A stretch of DNA of 64,000 bases from Cylindrospermum stagnale PCC 7417 (GCF_000317535.1 NC_019757.1:2124501-2188500), one strand, 5' to 3'. Shown: positions 37,110 to 47,527, counted from the stretch's first letter. The notes: generated by a model from the letters alone, not told the origin. Translations and numbers: made by a program.

Positions 37110-38204
37110 ATGATTGGAGTGGCAATTGTCGGCACCGGATTTGGTCAAAAAGTCCACATTCCCGGATTTCAAGCACATCCTCAAACCGAGGTAGTTGCCG
37201 TTTATCATCGAGATATTAATCAAGCTAGAGCCATAGCAGCAGCGCATCATATCCCCCACGCCTGCGATCGCCTTGCAGACATTGTTGCTTTGCCAGCAGT
37301 GCAAGCAGTCAGCATCTCTACACCGCCATTTCTGCATGATGAAATGGCAAAAACAGTGCTGCAAGCTGGGAAACATTTATTACTCGAAAAACCGACAACT
37401 TTAAATGCCACTGAGTCCAAAGAACTTTATCAGTTAGCTAAAAAACAAGGCGTCTTAGCCGCTGTAGACTTTGAATTTCGCTTTGTCCCAGGGTGGCAAT
37501 TTTTTGCTCAACTGTTGTCAACAGATTATCTAGGTGAGTTGCGCTTAATTAAAATTGATTGGTTTGGTTCCTCTCGTGCAGATGCTTCCCGCCCTTGGAA
37601 TTGGTATTCTGAGCAAGATAAGGGCGGTGGTGCATTGGGGTCTTTGGGTTCCCATGCCTTTGATTACATTCACTGGCTATTTGGCCCAGTACGCAGATTA
37701 AACGCCCATTTGAGTACTGCCATTCCAGCGAGAATTAACCCAGCTACCGGGGAATTAAAGCCAGTGGAGACAGACGACACCTGTATGTTATCGCTGGAAT
37801 TGACAAATGGTACACCTTGCCAAGTTGCTATCAGTGCAGCGGTATATGCATCGAGAACCCATTGGATAGAAGTATATGGCGATCGCGGGACGTTAATTTT
37901 AGGCAGTGAAAATCAAAAAGATTATATACATGGATTTCGGGTTTGGGGGAACAAGCCTGGTAAACCCCTGACGGAAATCGAAATCCCCCAGGAGTTACTG
38001 TTTCCGCAAAATTATGCTGATGGACGAATTTCTGCATTTATCCGCGTTGTCGATCAATGGGTGCAGGGAATCGAAACTCACCAGGAAATTACACCATCCC
38101 TGCGCGAAGGAGTTTATTCCCAGTTGTTGATGGATTTATCCCATGAATCTCATAAAACAGCAAGCTGGGTAGATGTACCCAATTTGGCAGAATTTCTGGA
38201 CTAG
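37110..38204 (+). CDS. Gfo/Idh/MocA-family NAD(P)-dependent oxidoreductase
   Basis: The 364-residue protein has an N-terminal Rossmann fold (VAIVGTGFGQKVHIPGFQAH), the family motif GKHLLLEKPTT at ~90-105, and a C-terminal beta-sheet domain containing GGALGSLGSHAFDYIHWLFG, whose Gly-x-x-x-Asp/His region forms the substrate pocket. Members oxidise or epimerise sugars, inositols or related compounds using NAD(P); the substrate is not readable here. The ATG follows GGAGATATT. The 3' end overlaps the convergent protease gene by four bases. Length is normal. Confidence 0.92.
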   Translation: MIGVAIVGTGFGQKVHIPGFQAHPQTEVVAVYHRDINQARAIAAAHHIPHACDRLADIVALPAVQAVSISTPPFLHDEMAKTVLQAGKHLLLEKPTTLNATESKELYQLAKKQGVLAAVDFEFRFVPGWQFFAQLLSTDYLGELRLIKIDWFGSSRADASRPWNWYSEQDKGGGALGSLGSHAFDYIHWLFGPVRRLNAHLSTAIPARINPATGELKPVETDDTCMLSLELTNGTPCQVAISAAVYASRTHWIEVYGDRGTLILGSENQKDYIHGFRVWGNKPGKPLTEIEIPQELLFPQNYADGRISAFIRVVDQWVQGIETHQEITPSLREGVYSQLLMDLSHESHKTASWVDVPNLAEFLD

Positions 38205-38797
38205 CGGCGCTGAAATTCCACCTCTTTTTCCAAAAGCTTAATATCGTAGTTACCAAAAAAATCGTGCCCCAATAATCCAATACCTGCTTTTGGGGCGATC
38301 GCAACTTTCAGATTTTTGGCGACAACAGCACCAACCGCCATCGATTTTATTTGTCCAGTGAGGAATTCGACTTTGCTGCCATCAGCAATTAGGGCTTGCA
38401 TCTTACCTGTAGCCTTGACTTTGAGAGTATTTGCCATTTTGCGAGTAATCAGAGTGCCGTTAGCACCTGTATCTAAAATCATCTCAAAGCTTTGTTTGTT
38501 ATTAAAGGTGACTTCAATTACAGGCGTCTTGCCAATGCGGCGTTTGATGGGAATCCGAGCAATTTCACCATTTCGGATCTTTGTAACCTTAGGAATCCGG
38601 GCAATTTCGCTATTTGGCATAGTTGTACCGCAAAGCATACCCAAACTAATAGTTTTACCAGAGGATGTCACCATGAAACATACTCCTGGGTCTTTAGCTG
38701 TGACTCGATACGACAATGATAAAAAGGTCAGCGTTGGTATGACTGCCATCAAAACTAAGTTACCGGTCATCATCCAACGCCTCAAGGCATCATTCAT
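38201..38797 (-). CDS. retropepsin-like aspartic protease, membrane-anchored or exported
   Basis: The 198-residue protein has an N-terminal hydrophobic segment (~12-32, LVLMAVIPTLTFLSLSY), then a single retropepsin-type domain (~95-198) with the catalytic motif EMILDTGANGTLIT and the flap-to-hydrophobic region ending GIGLLGHDFFGNYDI. One DTGA motif means it would work as a homodimer, as clan AA proteases (TIGR02281-like) do. Family members are common in bacteria, but their substrates are largely unknown. It converges on the oxidoreductase gene with a four-base overlap. ATG 38797 or the ATG ten codons later are both possible. Confidence 0.82.
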   Translation of the reverse strand: MNDALRRWMMTGNLVLMAVIPTLTFLSLSYRVTAKDPGVCFMVTSSGKTISLGMLCGTTMPNSEIARIPKVTKIRNGEIARIPIKRRIGKTPVIEVTFNNKQSFEMILDTGANGTLITRKMANTLKVKATGKMQALIADGSKVEFLTGQIKSMAVGAVVAKNLKVAIAPKAGIGLLGHDFFGNYDIKLLEKEVEFQRR

Positions 38798-39216
38798 GTT
38801 AACTACTTCTCCGAATTGTCTTAAATAAGTTTTTTACCAGATGCCCCTGACCGAATTTTAGATTTTCGATTAAGAAGAAAAACCCTAAAAATGATCCAGC
38901 AGCCCTCGCAGTCTCAACTTTGCCAAAATCCCAAATCTACAATCCTTACATTCGATGGTTGCTGAAGCGATAAACAATTAGCGACTACTTAAGCAATCCT
39001 TTTCTAAATGCATTTAGGATTAACGTTTGATACTTTTTATACTTTTTGACTGGTCTTAAATCGTCCTCATAAAATCAGACCAAATCTAATCTAGAACATA
39101 TTACCTGTAATTTAATATTAATTAATTAAAGATTAGATAAAGTGCAGATAAAAATATTTACCCGAAAATGAATCTTTACAAAATTAATCAAGTTAATAAA
39201 TTCGTGATTTTGCAGA
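38798..39216. other. intergenic region with a dispersed repeat
   Basis: There is no gene in these 419 bases. At 38857-38897, phrases like TTTTAGATTTTCGATTAAG are followed by a 30-base stretch that matches 62532-62561 at 27 of 30 positions, so this is a copy of a dispersed element. The remainder is AT-rich without obvious structure. Confidence 0.5.
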
Positions 39217-40014
39217 TTATTCCAAATATTTTGTGGCATTTATAGCAGTAGCAATCGCATTTTGGATAGCAAGATACCTCTGAGGTAAGATGAAATTTTC
39301 TGCAATGGTGCGTTGAGCTACCACCCCACAAACAGCAGCAGCAGCAAAATTATCAACACCCGCCATTTTAAACAGCGTGCCCCATTCCATTTCGTAGTTC
39401 AAAATATTTAACCGTCGATATTCTTCGGTGATGCCACAAAGCGCCCGCCGGAGGCGATCGCATTAAATTGGGATTCGCTGAACTCTTGCGTTCCTGTTCT
39501 TCGTAAAAGGTATCTACCGACGCCGTAATCCCCAAATAATGCTCAACCTTTAATTCTCGTGCTGCTTTCACTAAGGCCACGGTGAGAAAAGGATCGGCAA
39601 CGGCTGGATACTCTACAGGCTCAATATCTTGAGCCGCACCTTGACGACATAATGCCCCACTACTAATAACAATGCTACCAACTGGTACATGGGATTGAAT
39701 AGATCCACAAGTCCCAATGCGAATAATTTGCTGGATGCCCACTTGTACCAACTCATTCACTACAATACGAGTGAGAAGGCGCACCCATACTACTAGTAGC
39801 AGATAAAACCCGGCGACCATTGGGTAAACATCCTACATAGCTATTGAGTCTCCGACAACAACTGCACATCCTGCAAATAAGTTTCGGCTATTAAACAGGC
39901 CCGTTGCGGATCTCCAGATAATAAAGCAATCTTCGGTGGTGCTGAACCCAGATCCTCTAGCCCAAAGCCAATGTAATAGAAGCGTTTAGCAGTCATAGAT
40001 TTGTGAGCCATCAT
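39217..40014 (-). pseudogene. nucleoside (uridine-type) phosphorylase, frameshifted and interrupted
   Basis: Joining three frames on the minus strand rebuilds a phosphorylase. ATG 40014 gives FYYIGFGLEDLGSAPPKIAL until a stop at 39841. A second frame gives NSYVGCLPNGRRVLSATSSM. From ~39780 the main frame reads VVNELVQVGIQQIIRIGTCG and ASVDTFYEEQERKS. Near 39455 the sequence carries a palindromic-element end (GCGATCGCCTCCGGCGGGCG) and the frame shifts again, to ITEEYRRLNILNYEMEWG, then FKMAGVDNFAAAAVCGVVAQ. The GTCGSI phosphate/ribose motif and the EMEW motif are intact, but the product cannot be made in one piece. At least three frame disruptions indicate real decay rather than a single error. 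Confidence 0.82.
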
Positions 40015-40102
40015 TTTAGAGAAATACTACATTTTAGAGGCAAGAATTTTCATCTCTACTGATATATTTGAATGTTGTCAAGCGTTAATTGAAGGACTTA
40101 AT

Positions 40103-40771
40103 GTGTCGCAAGCTTTCCTAGCCGCAATTTTTGATATGGATGGTCTGCTTTTTGATACCGAAAGCATTGCAAGGTGGGCTTGGAAACAGGCCGTAGAAAG
40201 TCATGGCTACAACTTTGGCGATGATTTATACCACAAATTTGTTGGTAGAGACTTATCTTGGCGGGAAAAAATCTTTAAAAAAATATATGGAGACAGCTTC
40301 CCTTTTGAGTCTGTAACAGCCCAACGCATTAAAATTGGTGATGAGCGAGAAATACAAGCAGGTCTGCCCATAAAAGCAGGTGTTTTAGATTTACTCCAGC
40401 AACTGAGTGATTTAGAAGTAGTCATAGCATTGGCAACTGGTACATCTCGCACCAGAACCATCCGCCGTTTAATCGACGCTGGTATTTACCAATATTTCAC
40501 GACAATTGTCACCAGTGCAGATGTTGCAGCAGGCAAACCCGCCCCAGATATTTTTCTGGAAGTTAGTCATAGAATCAATATTATGCCCCCGCAATGTGTG
40601 GTTTTTGAAGATTCATGTGTAGGTGTGGAAGCAGCTTTTAAAGCTGGGATGCGTACTATTATGGTTCCAGATATAGAACAGCCATCTCCGGAAATAAAAA
40701 GTTTTGCTTACCGAGTTTTGCCATCTCTAGTACAAGCGAGTGAATTATTAGAGGTGATTTACCAGCAATAA
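40103..40771 (+). CDS. HAD-superfamily hydrolase (beta-phosphoglucomutase/phosphatase-like)
   Basis: The 222-residue protein shows all HAD motifs: nucleophile aspartate in AIFDMDGLLFDTES, threonine in ALATGTSRT, lysine in AAGKPAPDIF and the acidic motif VVFEDSCVGVEAA. The helical cap between motifs I and II (~residues 17-85) places it in the subfamily with beta-phosphoglucomutase, phosphoglycolate phosphatase and sugar phosphatases. The substrate is unknown. The start is GTG at 40103, about seven bases after a GAAGGA ribosome site; the overlapping ATG at 40101 is in another frame. Confidence 0.9.
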   Translation: MSQAFLAAIFDMDGLLFDTESIARWAWKQAVESHGYNFGDDLYHKFVGRDLSWREKIFKKIYGDSFPFESVTAQRIKIGDEREIQAGLPIKAGVLDLLQQLSDLEVVIALATGTSRTRTIRRLIDAGIYQYFTTIVTSADVAAGKPAPDIFLEVSHRINIMPPQCVVFEDSCVGVEAAFKAGMRTIMVPDIEQPSPEIKSFAYRVLPSLVQASELLEVIYQQ

Positions 40772-40853
40772 CAAGTATCTCTAGTAAAAAGGCATAGGTA
40801 AAGATAACTATGTAAAAACGGATGCACATAGCTAAAACTCTCTTGTCCATCGC

Positions 40854-40922
40854 CTATTGCCTATTGCCTTATGACCTATTACCCCTTGCCTATTACCTAT
40901 CACCTATTACCCATTACCTATT
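40854..40922. repeat. 7-bp tandem repeat (STRR) reaching the stop codon of the ComM-like gene
   Basis: Heptamers of the type CCTATTA/CCTATTG (TAGGTAA or TAGGCAA on the other strand) are repeated about ten times with drift. On the minus strand the array begins at the TAG stop of the ComM-like gene. Heptameric STRRs are a known hallmark of heterocystous cyanobacterial genomes. Confidence 0.8.
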
Positions 40923-42453
40923 GCATTCTGTCAATTGTGCGATACTGAATCGCTTCTGCTACGTGCTGGGGTTTCAGGTCATCATCTCCCGCCAAATCTG
41001 CAATGGTTCGGGCTACTTTGAGAATGCGATCGCTTGCTCTGGCCGATAACCCTAGTTTTCTAATTGCAGCTTCTAATAAATTCCGGCTGGCATCATCTAG
41101 TTTGCACCATTTCTGGAGATGACGACTCTGGATTTGGGCATTACAACGCAGATTTGTTTCTGCTTGAAAGCGGGTAATTGCGCGATCGCGTGCTTGTTGC
41201 ACTCTTTCCCTGACTGATGTTGATGCTTCTCCCGTCGGTTGTTGAGTAATTTCCTCTGGTTTTAAGCGATTTACCGCCACTTGCAGATCGATTCTATCCA
41301 TCAACGGCCCAGATAACTTTGCCCAATATTGCTCACGTTGACGCGGTGAACAGGTACACGCTTGGATAGTATCGCCATAGTAACCGCAAGGACAGGGATT
41401 GGTACTCGCCACCAAAGTAAACTGAGCCGGAAACGTCACCGATTGTCTAGTCCGGGAAATCGTTACAAACCCATCTTCCAACGGTTGACGCAAAAATTCT
41501 AAGACATCTCTTTTGAATTCTGTCAACTCATCCATGAATAAAATACCAAAGTGGGATAAAGATATCTCTCCAGGACGGGGGAAACTACCGCCACCAACGA
41601 GAGAAGGCCCAGATGCTGAGTGGTGGGGACTGCGAAAAGGGCGATCGCGCACCAACGAGCCGCGATTCTTTAGCAACCCAGCCACCGAGTGAATCCGCGT
41701 CACCTCCAAAGACTCAGCAAAAGACAACGGCGGCAAAATCCCCGGTAAACGCCGCGCTAACATAGTTTTACCACTACCAGGCGGCCCGACAAAAATTAAA
41801 TTATGTCCACCAGCCGCCGCAATTTCTAAAGCACGTCGTCCATGAGCCTGTCCTTTCACATCTTGCAAATCTGCCAAATGATTTAGAGACGTTCCCTGCA
41901 ACTTATCTACATTGTCATCAATTTGCACAGGTTTGTAACGCCCCGGATGATTCAAAAAATTCACCACATCAGCAATATTGTTGCAACCATAAACAGCCAA
42001 TCCTTCCACCACCGCAGCTTCTTGAGCATTATCCATCGGCACAACTAACCCAGCAATTCCCATCTTTTGAGCCGTTGCAGCGATAGGAAGCACACCAGCA
42101 ACAGGACGTAAACTCCCATCAAGGGAAACTTCACCCAAGAATAAATAATCCCCCAACAAATCAGCGCTAACTTGCTCAGAAGCCGCTAAAATTCCCACAC
42201 TAATCGGCAAATCAAAAGCCGGCCCTTCCTTCCGTAAATCTGCCGGAGTTAAGTTAATCACAATCTTGCGAATCGGAAAAGCAAAACCCGCATTCTTCAG
42301 CGTTGCTTTTACCCTCTCCTTTGATTCCTGAACCGCTGAATCTGGCAAACCTAAAATCACAATTCCCGGTAAACCCCCAGAAACATCGACTTCTACCCCT
42401 ACCTTAACGGCATCGATGCCAACAATTGATGCACTCCAGACTCTAGCCAGCAT
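40918..42453 (-). CDS. comM: YifB/ComM-family AAA+ ATPase (Mg-chelatase-like)
   Basis: The 511-residue protein has an N-terminal Lon-like ChlI domain (MLARVWSASIVGIDAVKVGV, SVGILAASEQVSADLLG), then an AAA+ module with Walker A FVGPPGSGKTMLARRLPGIL (~215), Walker B GILFMDELTEF (~310) and CxCxYYG cysteines (NPCPCGYYGD, ACTCSP) typical of this family, plus the C-terminal Mg-chelatase-like helical domain. ComM is a hexameric helicase that promotes branch migration during natural transformation, so competence-related recombination is likely. It is complete and normal in length. Its stop codon is the first unit of a heptameric tandem repeat. Confidence 0.92.
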   Translation of the reverse strand: MLARVWSASIVGIDAVKVGVEVDVSGGLPGIVILGLPDSAVQESKERVKATLKNAGFAFPIRKIVINLTPADLRKEGPAFDLPISVGILAASEQVSADLLGDYLFLGEVSLDGSLRPVAGVLPIAATAQKMGIAGLVVPMDNAQEAAVVEGLAVYGCNNIADVVNFLNHPGRYKPVQIDDNVDKLQGTSLNHLADLQDVKGQAHGRRALEIAAAGGHNLIFVGPPGSGKTMLARRLPGILPPLSFAESLEVTRIHSVAGLLKNRGSLVRDRPFRSPHHSASGPSLVGGGSFPRPGEISLSHFGILFMDELTEFKRDVLEFLRQPLEDGFVTISRTRQSVTFPAQFTLVASTNPCPCGYYGDTIQACTCSPRQREQYWAKLSGPLMDRIDLQVAVNRLKPEEITQQPTGEASTSVRERVQQARDRAITRFQAETNLRCNAQIQSRHLQKWCKLDDASRNLLEAAIRKLGLSARASDRILKVARTIADLAGDDDLKPQHVAEAIQYRTIDRMQ

Positions 42454-42602
42454 TGCTTAAATATATACAGGGAACCTTTAAAATCTCTAGCAGATGGCTA
42501 GGTACATTTGCATGAGTGAAATCACGCAATAAGACTGTTAATAATCAGAAAATAAGGAAAACATCAAGCTAAAATAATAGCAGCTAAAGATGTAGGTGAC
42601 TT

Positions 42603-43208
42603 ATGGTTCAAGCATTAACAAAACCATTAACCTTTGAAGAATTCCTCGTCCAATATGGTAACAACCCCCGCTATGAACTTGCAGACGGAGAATTGATTGA
42701 CATGGAACCAACTGGCCCCCATGAAACCGTCGGTGGTAAACTGGCAACCCAACTAGGTATTGCCATTACTACCGCCCAACTCCCCTGGTTTATTCCTCGC
42801 ACCTGTCTTATCCGTCCTTTCCCAGAGACAGCCACAGCCCGCCGTCCTGATATTATAGTATTAGATGAAACGGTGCTTCACCATGAACCTTTTTGGGAAC
42901 ATGAACCAGTCATTGCTTTAGGACAATCAATTAAATTAGTAGTTGAAGTGGTCAGCACCAACTGGGAAACTGATTATGCCCGTAAAGTTGAAGAATACGC
43001 CTTGTTAGGAATTTCCGAATATTGGATTGTCGATTATCGGGGACTGGGTGGCGTTGTTTTTATTGGTAAACCAAAACAACCCACATTTACAGTTTGTCAA
43101 CTAATTGGAGAAGACTACAGCCAACAACAATATCGTCTAGGCGAATTTATTAAATCTCCTCTTTTACCCTCGCTTCAACTGCGTCTCGATGATGTTCTGC
43201 CGCGATAA
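42603..43208 (+). CDS. Uma2-family (DUF820) PD-(D/E)XK nuclease-like protein
   Basis: The 201-residue protein follows the Uma2 pattern: LTFEEFLVQYGNNPRYELAD at the N-terminus, TARRPDIIVLDE in the middle with the active-site aspartate, LVVEVVSTNWETDYARKVEE with the E-x-(K) part, and GISEYWIVDYRG. Uma2 proteins are expanded in cyanobacteria, often tens of copies, and resemble restriction endonucleases; their biological role is unsettled. All catalytic-type residues appear present. It stands alone with no methylase or toxin-antitoxin partner. The ATG follows GTAGGTGACTT. Confidence 0.88.
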   Translation: MVQALTKPLTFEEFLVQYGNNPRYELADGELIDMEPTGPHETVGGKLATQLGIAITTAQLPWFIPRTCLIRPFPETATARRPDIIVLDETVLHHEPFWEHEPVIALGQSIKLVVEVVSTNWETDYARKVEEYALLGISEYWIVDYRGLGGVVFIGKPKQPTFTVCQLIGEDYSQQQYRLGEFIKSPLLPSLQLRLDDVLPR

Positions 43209-43289
43209 ATGTCAAGTTATTCCGGAGCCTTCGGTTAGTGGAATGTTGATTGTAGTGGTAGCATGAGCTAGGCAGAACAAGTAAATACT

Positions 43290-43706
43290 ATGAATAATAT
43301 GCAAGATAACGAAAACCAGCCAAGCACAAACAGTAAAACTTCTAGTTTTGACCTCAAAGGCGCTTACATTACTGGTGGTGTGATAAGTGCTGAAACAGTG
43401 ACAGCACATCAAATAGGCGGCAATATCACCATCACACCTGAGCAAAAACAAAATCTAGCAGAAGCAGCAGCAGAGATTCAACAACTCCTCAATCAATTAG
43501 AGCAGACTTACCCAACCACCACAACATCAGAGCAATTGATAGTAGCAGCAGAAGCCATCAAGCACATTGAAGGTAATCCAAATCTAAAAAAACGAGCAAT
43601 CAGAGCAATTACAGAAGGTGGTTTAGCTGCCTTTGAAAAAGCTATTGATAACCCTGCTGGTGCTTTTATTGTTGGTGCTATTAAAGGTTGGCAAGAAGCT
43701 GAATAA
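43290..43706 (+). CDS. cyanobacterial effector-associated-type helical protein
   Basis: The 138-residue protein begins with a polar, flexible segment, then GVISAETVTAHQIGGNI, then a helical region LAEAAAEIQQLLNQLEQTYP and AIKHIEGNPNLKKRAIRAI, ending AFIVGAIKGWQEAE. This ~100-residue helical module recurs in cyanobacteria, alone or fused to pentapeptide, TIR or other signalling domains; I know of no proven function. The same type of motif (Q-I-G-G) ends the neighbouring pentapeptide protein, 48 bases downstream on the same strand. The two are probably co-expressed and may assemble through this shared motif. Start ATG at 43290; the ATG four codons later is also possible. Confidence 0.75.
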   Translation: MNNMQDNENQPSTNSKTSSFDLKGAYITGGVISAETVTAHQIGGNITITPEQKQNLAEAAAEIQQLLNQLEQTYPTTTTSEQLIVAAEAIKHIEGNPNLKKRAIRAITEGGLAAFEKAIDNPAGAFIVGAIKGWQEAE

Positions 43707-43754
43707 ATTGTTGTATTGGTATTCTTCTAATTATTATGTTGAGGTTTTTCTTAA

Positions 43755-44780
43755 ATGGCGAATCAGGAACACTTCCGAATACTTATTCGAGGGGTAGAAT
43801 TTTGGAATGAGTGGAGGGAAGAAAATCCTGAAATAGAACCAGACCTGAGTGAGGCTGACCTGAGAGAAGCTGATCTGAGAGGGGCTGACCTCAGTGGGGC
43901 TGCCCTCAGTGGGGTTTACTTGAGAGGGGCTGACCTAAGTAGGACTAACCTCAGAGGGGCTTACCTGATAGAGGCTGACCTAACTAGGGCTGACCTCCGT
44001 GGGGTTAACCTCAGTGAGGCTTACCTCAGAGCGGCTTACCTCAGTGGGGTTGACCTGAGAGGGGCTGACTTGAGAGGGGCTGACTTGAGAGGGGCTGACC
44101 TGATAGAGGCTGACCTGAGTAGGGCTAACCTCAGTGGGGCTGACTTCACAAGAATTCAAGCTCTAGAAACAAATTTTACCCGTGCGACCCTTACAGGAGC
44201 TTGTATAGAAGACTGGCACACTAACAGCAATACAGAATTAGATAATGTAATTTGTGAATACATTTATCTTCGAGAAAATCAACAAGAACGCCGTCCTAGT
44301 AGCGGTAAATTTGCACCAGGAGAATTCACCAAACTTTTTCAAAAATCTTTAGAAACCATTGATTTAATTTTCCGTAATGGTATAGACTGGGATGCTTTCG
44401 CCTACTCCTTTAAGAAAATAGAAATTGAAAATCAAGGCGCTCAATTAGATGTTAATATCATTGAAAAGAAAGGCGATGGAGTTATTGTAGTTAGAATTAA
44501 TGCTTCACCTGATGCTGACAAGACAAAGATTCATGGTGATTTCATGCAAGGCTATGAATTTGCACATAAAGCATTAGAGGCACAATATCAAGCCAGAATT
44601 GAGGATAAAGATAAATTTATTAATCAGCTATTTTCTACAATTAATCAACAAAATAAACAACTAGCAGAAAATTCAGGAAAACTTTCTATCTATTATCAAC
44701 CCAATTCCCAATTTGCAGGGGGAATTGTGGATGCTCAAACGGTCAACGTTAAACAGATAGGCGGCGAGATTCAGAATTAG
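43755..44780 (+). CDS. pentapeptide-repeat protein with coiled-coil tail and Q-I-G-G motif
   Basis: The 341-residue protein has a short N-terminal helix, then about 24 A(D/N)LXX pentapeptides (~residues 32-150; RGADLSGAALSGVYLRGADL), giving a beta-helix rod. Residues ~180-280 (APGEFTKLFQKSLETIDLIF, then IDWDAFAYSFKKIEIENQG and GDFMQGYEFAHKALE) form a module repeatedly found after pentapeptides in Nostocales. A coiled coil follows, and the C-terminus reads FAGGIVDAQTVNVKQIGGEI, matching the N-terminal part of the preceding protein. The repeat DNA is monotonous (GGGGCTGACCT), so repeat number can change by slippage. It has no catalytic domain; a scaffolding or sensor role is inference. Confidence 0.82.
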   Translation: MANQEHFRILIRGVEFWNEWREENPEIEPDLSEADLREADLRGADLSGAALSGVYLRGADLSRTNLRGAYLIEADLTRADLRGVNLSEAYLRAAYLSGVDLRGADLRGADLRGADLIEADLSRANLSGADFTRIQALETNFTRATLTGACIEDWHTNSNTELDNVICEYIYLRENQQERRPSSGKFAPGEFTKLFQKSLETIDLIFRNGIDWDAFAYSFKKIEIENQGAQLDVNIIEKKGDGVIVVRINASPDADKTKIHGDFMQGYEFAHKALEAQYQARIEDKDKFINQLFSTINQQNKQLAENSGKLSIYYQPNSQFAGGIVDAQTVNVKQIGGEIQN

Positions 44781-44855
44781 GTAAAATCAATGTCAAATTC
44801 AGATACCTTTGCCCCAATACTGCTAACAATAAATTAACTACTCAACGATTAACTC

Positions 44856-45698
44856 TTACAAGTTTTCCATTACAAGTCTTAATTCCTCTAGAGTTTCAAC
44901 TGTGAGAATTGAGCGTTGTATTGTTTTTAGTGTTTCAAGATCGGATATTTCAGAAATTGTAGGCATGAACTTTAATCCTTCATTGCCAAATTTAACTTCT
45001 AAAGATAGCTCAATACTTGAGAGTCTTTCCTCTTTTTTACCCCTTTGCAGTATTTCTTCATACCAAGGTGATTCGCGTAAAACTGTCATATCCCACCTCA
45101 TAATTTCCTGAACTAAGGCGCTATCTAGTACAAAGGTCGCAAAAAATGCCAGAACCGTTTCTAATTGGCTTAATTGTTCATCAGCTTGCAATAAACGCAA
45201 TGCTTCCCGAATTGTGGATTCATTTTCACCACCTTTGAGAATCGGCACAAAAGGAAGTAGAGACGGTAAAGGTTGCTCTAAGGCAATTCTAACATCTACT
45301 TCCCAGAGGTTAATCACTCGGTAATCTTGACGAACTTGTAACCCAGCAAGATTAGACTCATATCGCGTCGGTATTTCTGCTTCACCTGTTTTCAGAATGT
45401 TAATTAGTACAGGATACGTTGGTAATTTATACTTTTCCTCAGCCAATCCTGAATATGCACGCATTCGTCGTGGCATTTCTGGTTTATAGCGCAATTGCAA
45501 TTCATTGAGAACCAGAAACTTTCCGTACTCTTGACTTTCCACGCGGATGAGTACATCACTTTCTCGACTAATCCACTGGAATTCTGAGTTGAGAATTTCC
45601 CCTGCAACCACATCAGGTATTTGCGTCACCCATTTTACCCAGTTGTCCGGTGCGAGGCTAATTAAGCGTTTGGTGCTGACATCGGCAGGTTTCGTCAT
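44856..45698 (-). CDS. Rpn-family (YhgA-like) PD-(D/E)XK nuclease/putative transposase
   Basis: The 280-residue protein matches the cyanobacterial branch of the Rpn/YhgA family. The N-terminal half contains the nuclease-like core (SEFQWISRESDVLIRVESQE, FLVLNELQLRYKPEMPRRMR, YPVLINILKTGE), and the C-terminal part has helices (EEILQRGKKEERLSSIELSL, ISDLETLKTIQRSIL). Rpn proteins stimulate RecA-independent recombination and cut DNA in enteric bacteria; cyanobacterial members are abundant and uncharacterised. It converges on the pentapeptide gene. A HIP1-bearing palindrome lies upstream of its start. Confidence 0.82.
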   Translation of the reverse strand: MTKPADVSTKRLISLAPDNWVKWVTQIPDVVAGEILNSEFQWISRESDVLIRVESQEYGKFLVLNELQLRYKPEMPRRMRAYSGLAEEKYKLPTYPVLINILKTGEAEIPTRYESNLAGLQVRQDYRVINLWEVDVRIALEQPLPSLLPFVPILKGGENESTIREALRLLQADEQLSQLETVLAFFATFVLDSALVQEIMRWDMTVLRESPWYEEILQRGKKEERLSSIELSLEVKFGNEGLKFMPTISEISDLETLKTIQRSILTVETLEELRLVMENL

Positions 45699-45796
45699 TG
45701 AGGTTTAGACGCATTCACTACATAACAGCTTAACTTTTTCCCTACGAAAAAGCGATCGCACCCCAATTATGAGAGTACACCATGCGATCGCTAGAA

Positions 45797-45816
45797 GCGA
45801 TGGGCTACGCCATCGC
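45797..45816. repeat. short palindrome (GCGATG...CATCGC)
   Basis: GCGATGGGC and GCCATCGC form an imperfect inverted repeat in the region between the Rpn and HIT genes, next to two HIP1 octamers. This is a typical small dispersed palindrome of Nostoc-type genomes. Confidence 0.45.
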
Positions 45817-45829
45817 CTAAAATCTTTAG

Positions 45830-46201
<372 letters not shown>

Positions 46202-46391
46202 GCAAATCAACAGTGACGTACAAAAACTAGCCTTCTGTGCGTCACATCCATAACATATTAGTAAAACTCATAATTGCTATAATTAAATCTGTATTAAGAT
46301 ATATTTACAAATCTCAGTTAAGCCGTTATGGTTGTATACAGATAGGCAAAACCACCTATCAACATTCATAAAACAAAGCACTCATAAAAAA

Positions 46392-47473
<1,082 letters not shown>

Positions 47474-47492
47474 TCTGAAGCTCTAGCTGAAT

Positions 47493-47527
47493 AAAAAACG
47501 CTCTCCTAAATTGGAGGGCGTTTTTTG
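47493..47527 (+). terminator. intrinsic terminator of psbA
   Basis: The stem CGCTCTCC / GGAGGGCG (one G-T pair) with loop TAAATT is flanked by AAAAAA and TTTTTT. It starts 20 bases after the psbA stop codon and is a textbook rho-independent terminator. Confidence 0.9.

Noticed and set aside
37020-37376. Minus-strand frame with cysteine-rich product at the start of the oxidoreductase gene
   Set aside because: It is opposite two well-supported plus-strand genes, with no domain and no ribosome site.
40854-40922. Possible CRISPR array
   Set aside because: Contiguous heptamers with no spacers; a tandem repeat (STRR).
43860-44150. Possible CRISPR-like array suggested by regular GGGGCTGACCT units
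   Set aside because: The units are 15-bp coding repeats in frame with pentapeptides; there are no unique spacers.
46332-46391. Twenty-residue N-terminal extension of D1
   Set aside because: D1 starts MTTTLQQR at 46392; the extension has no similarity to D1.
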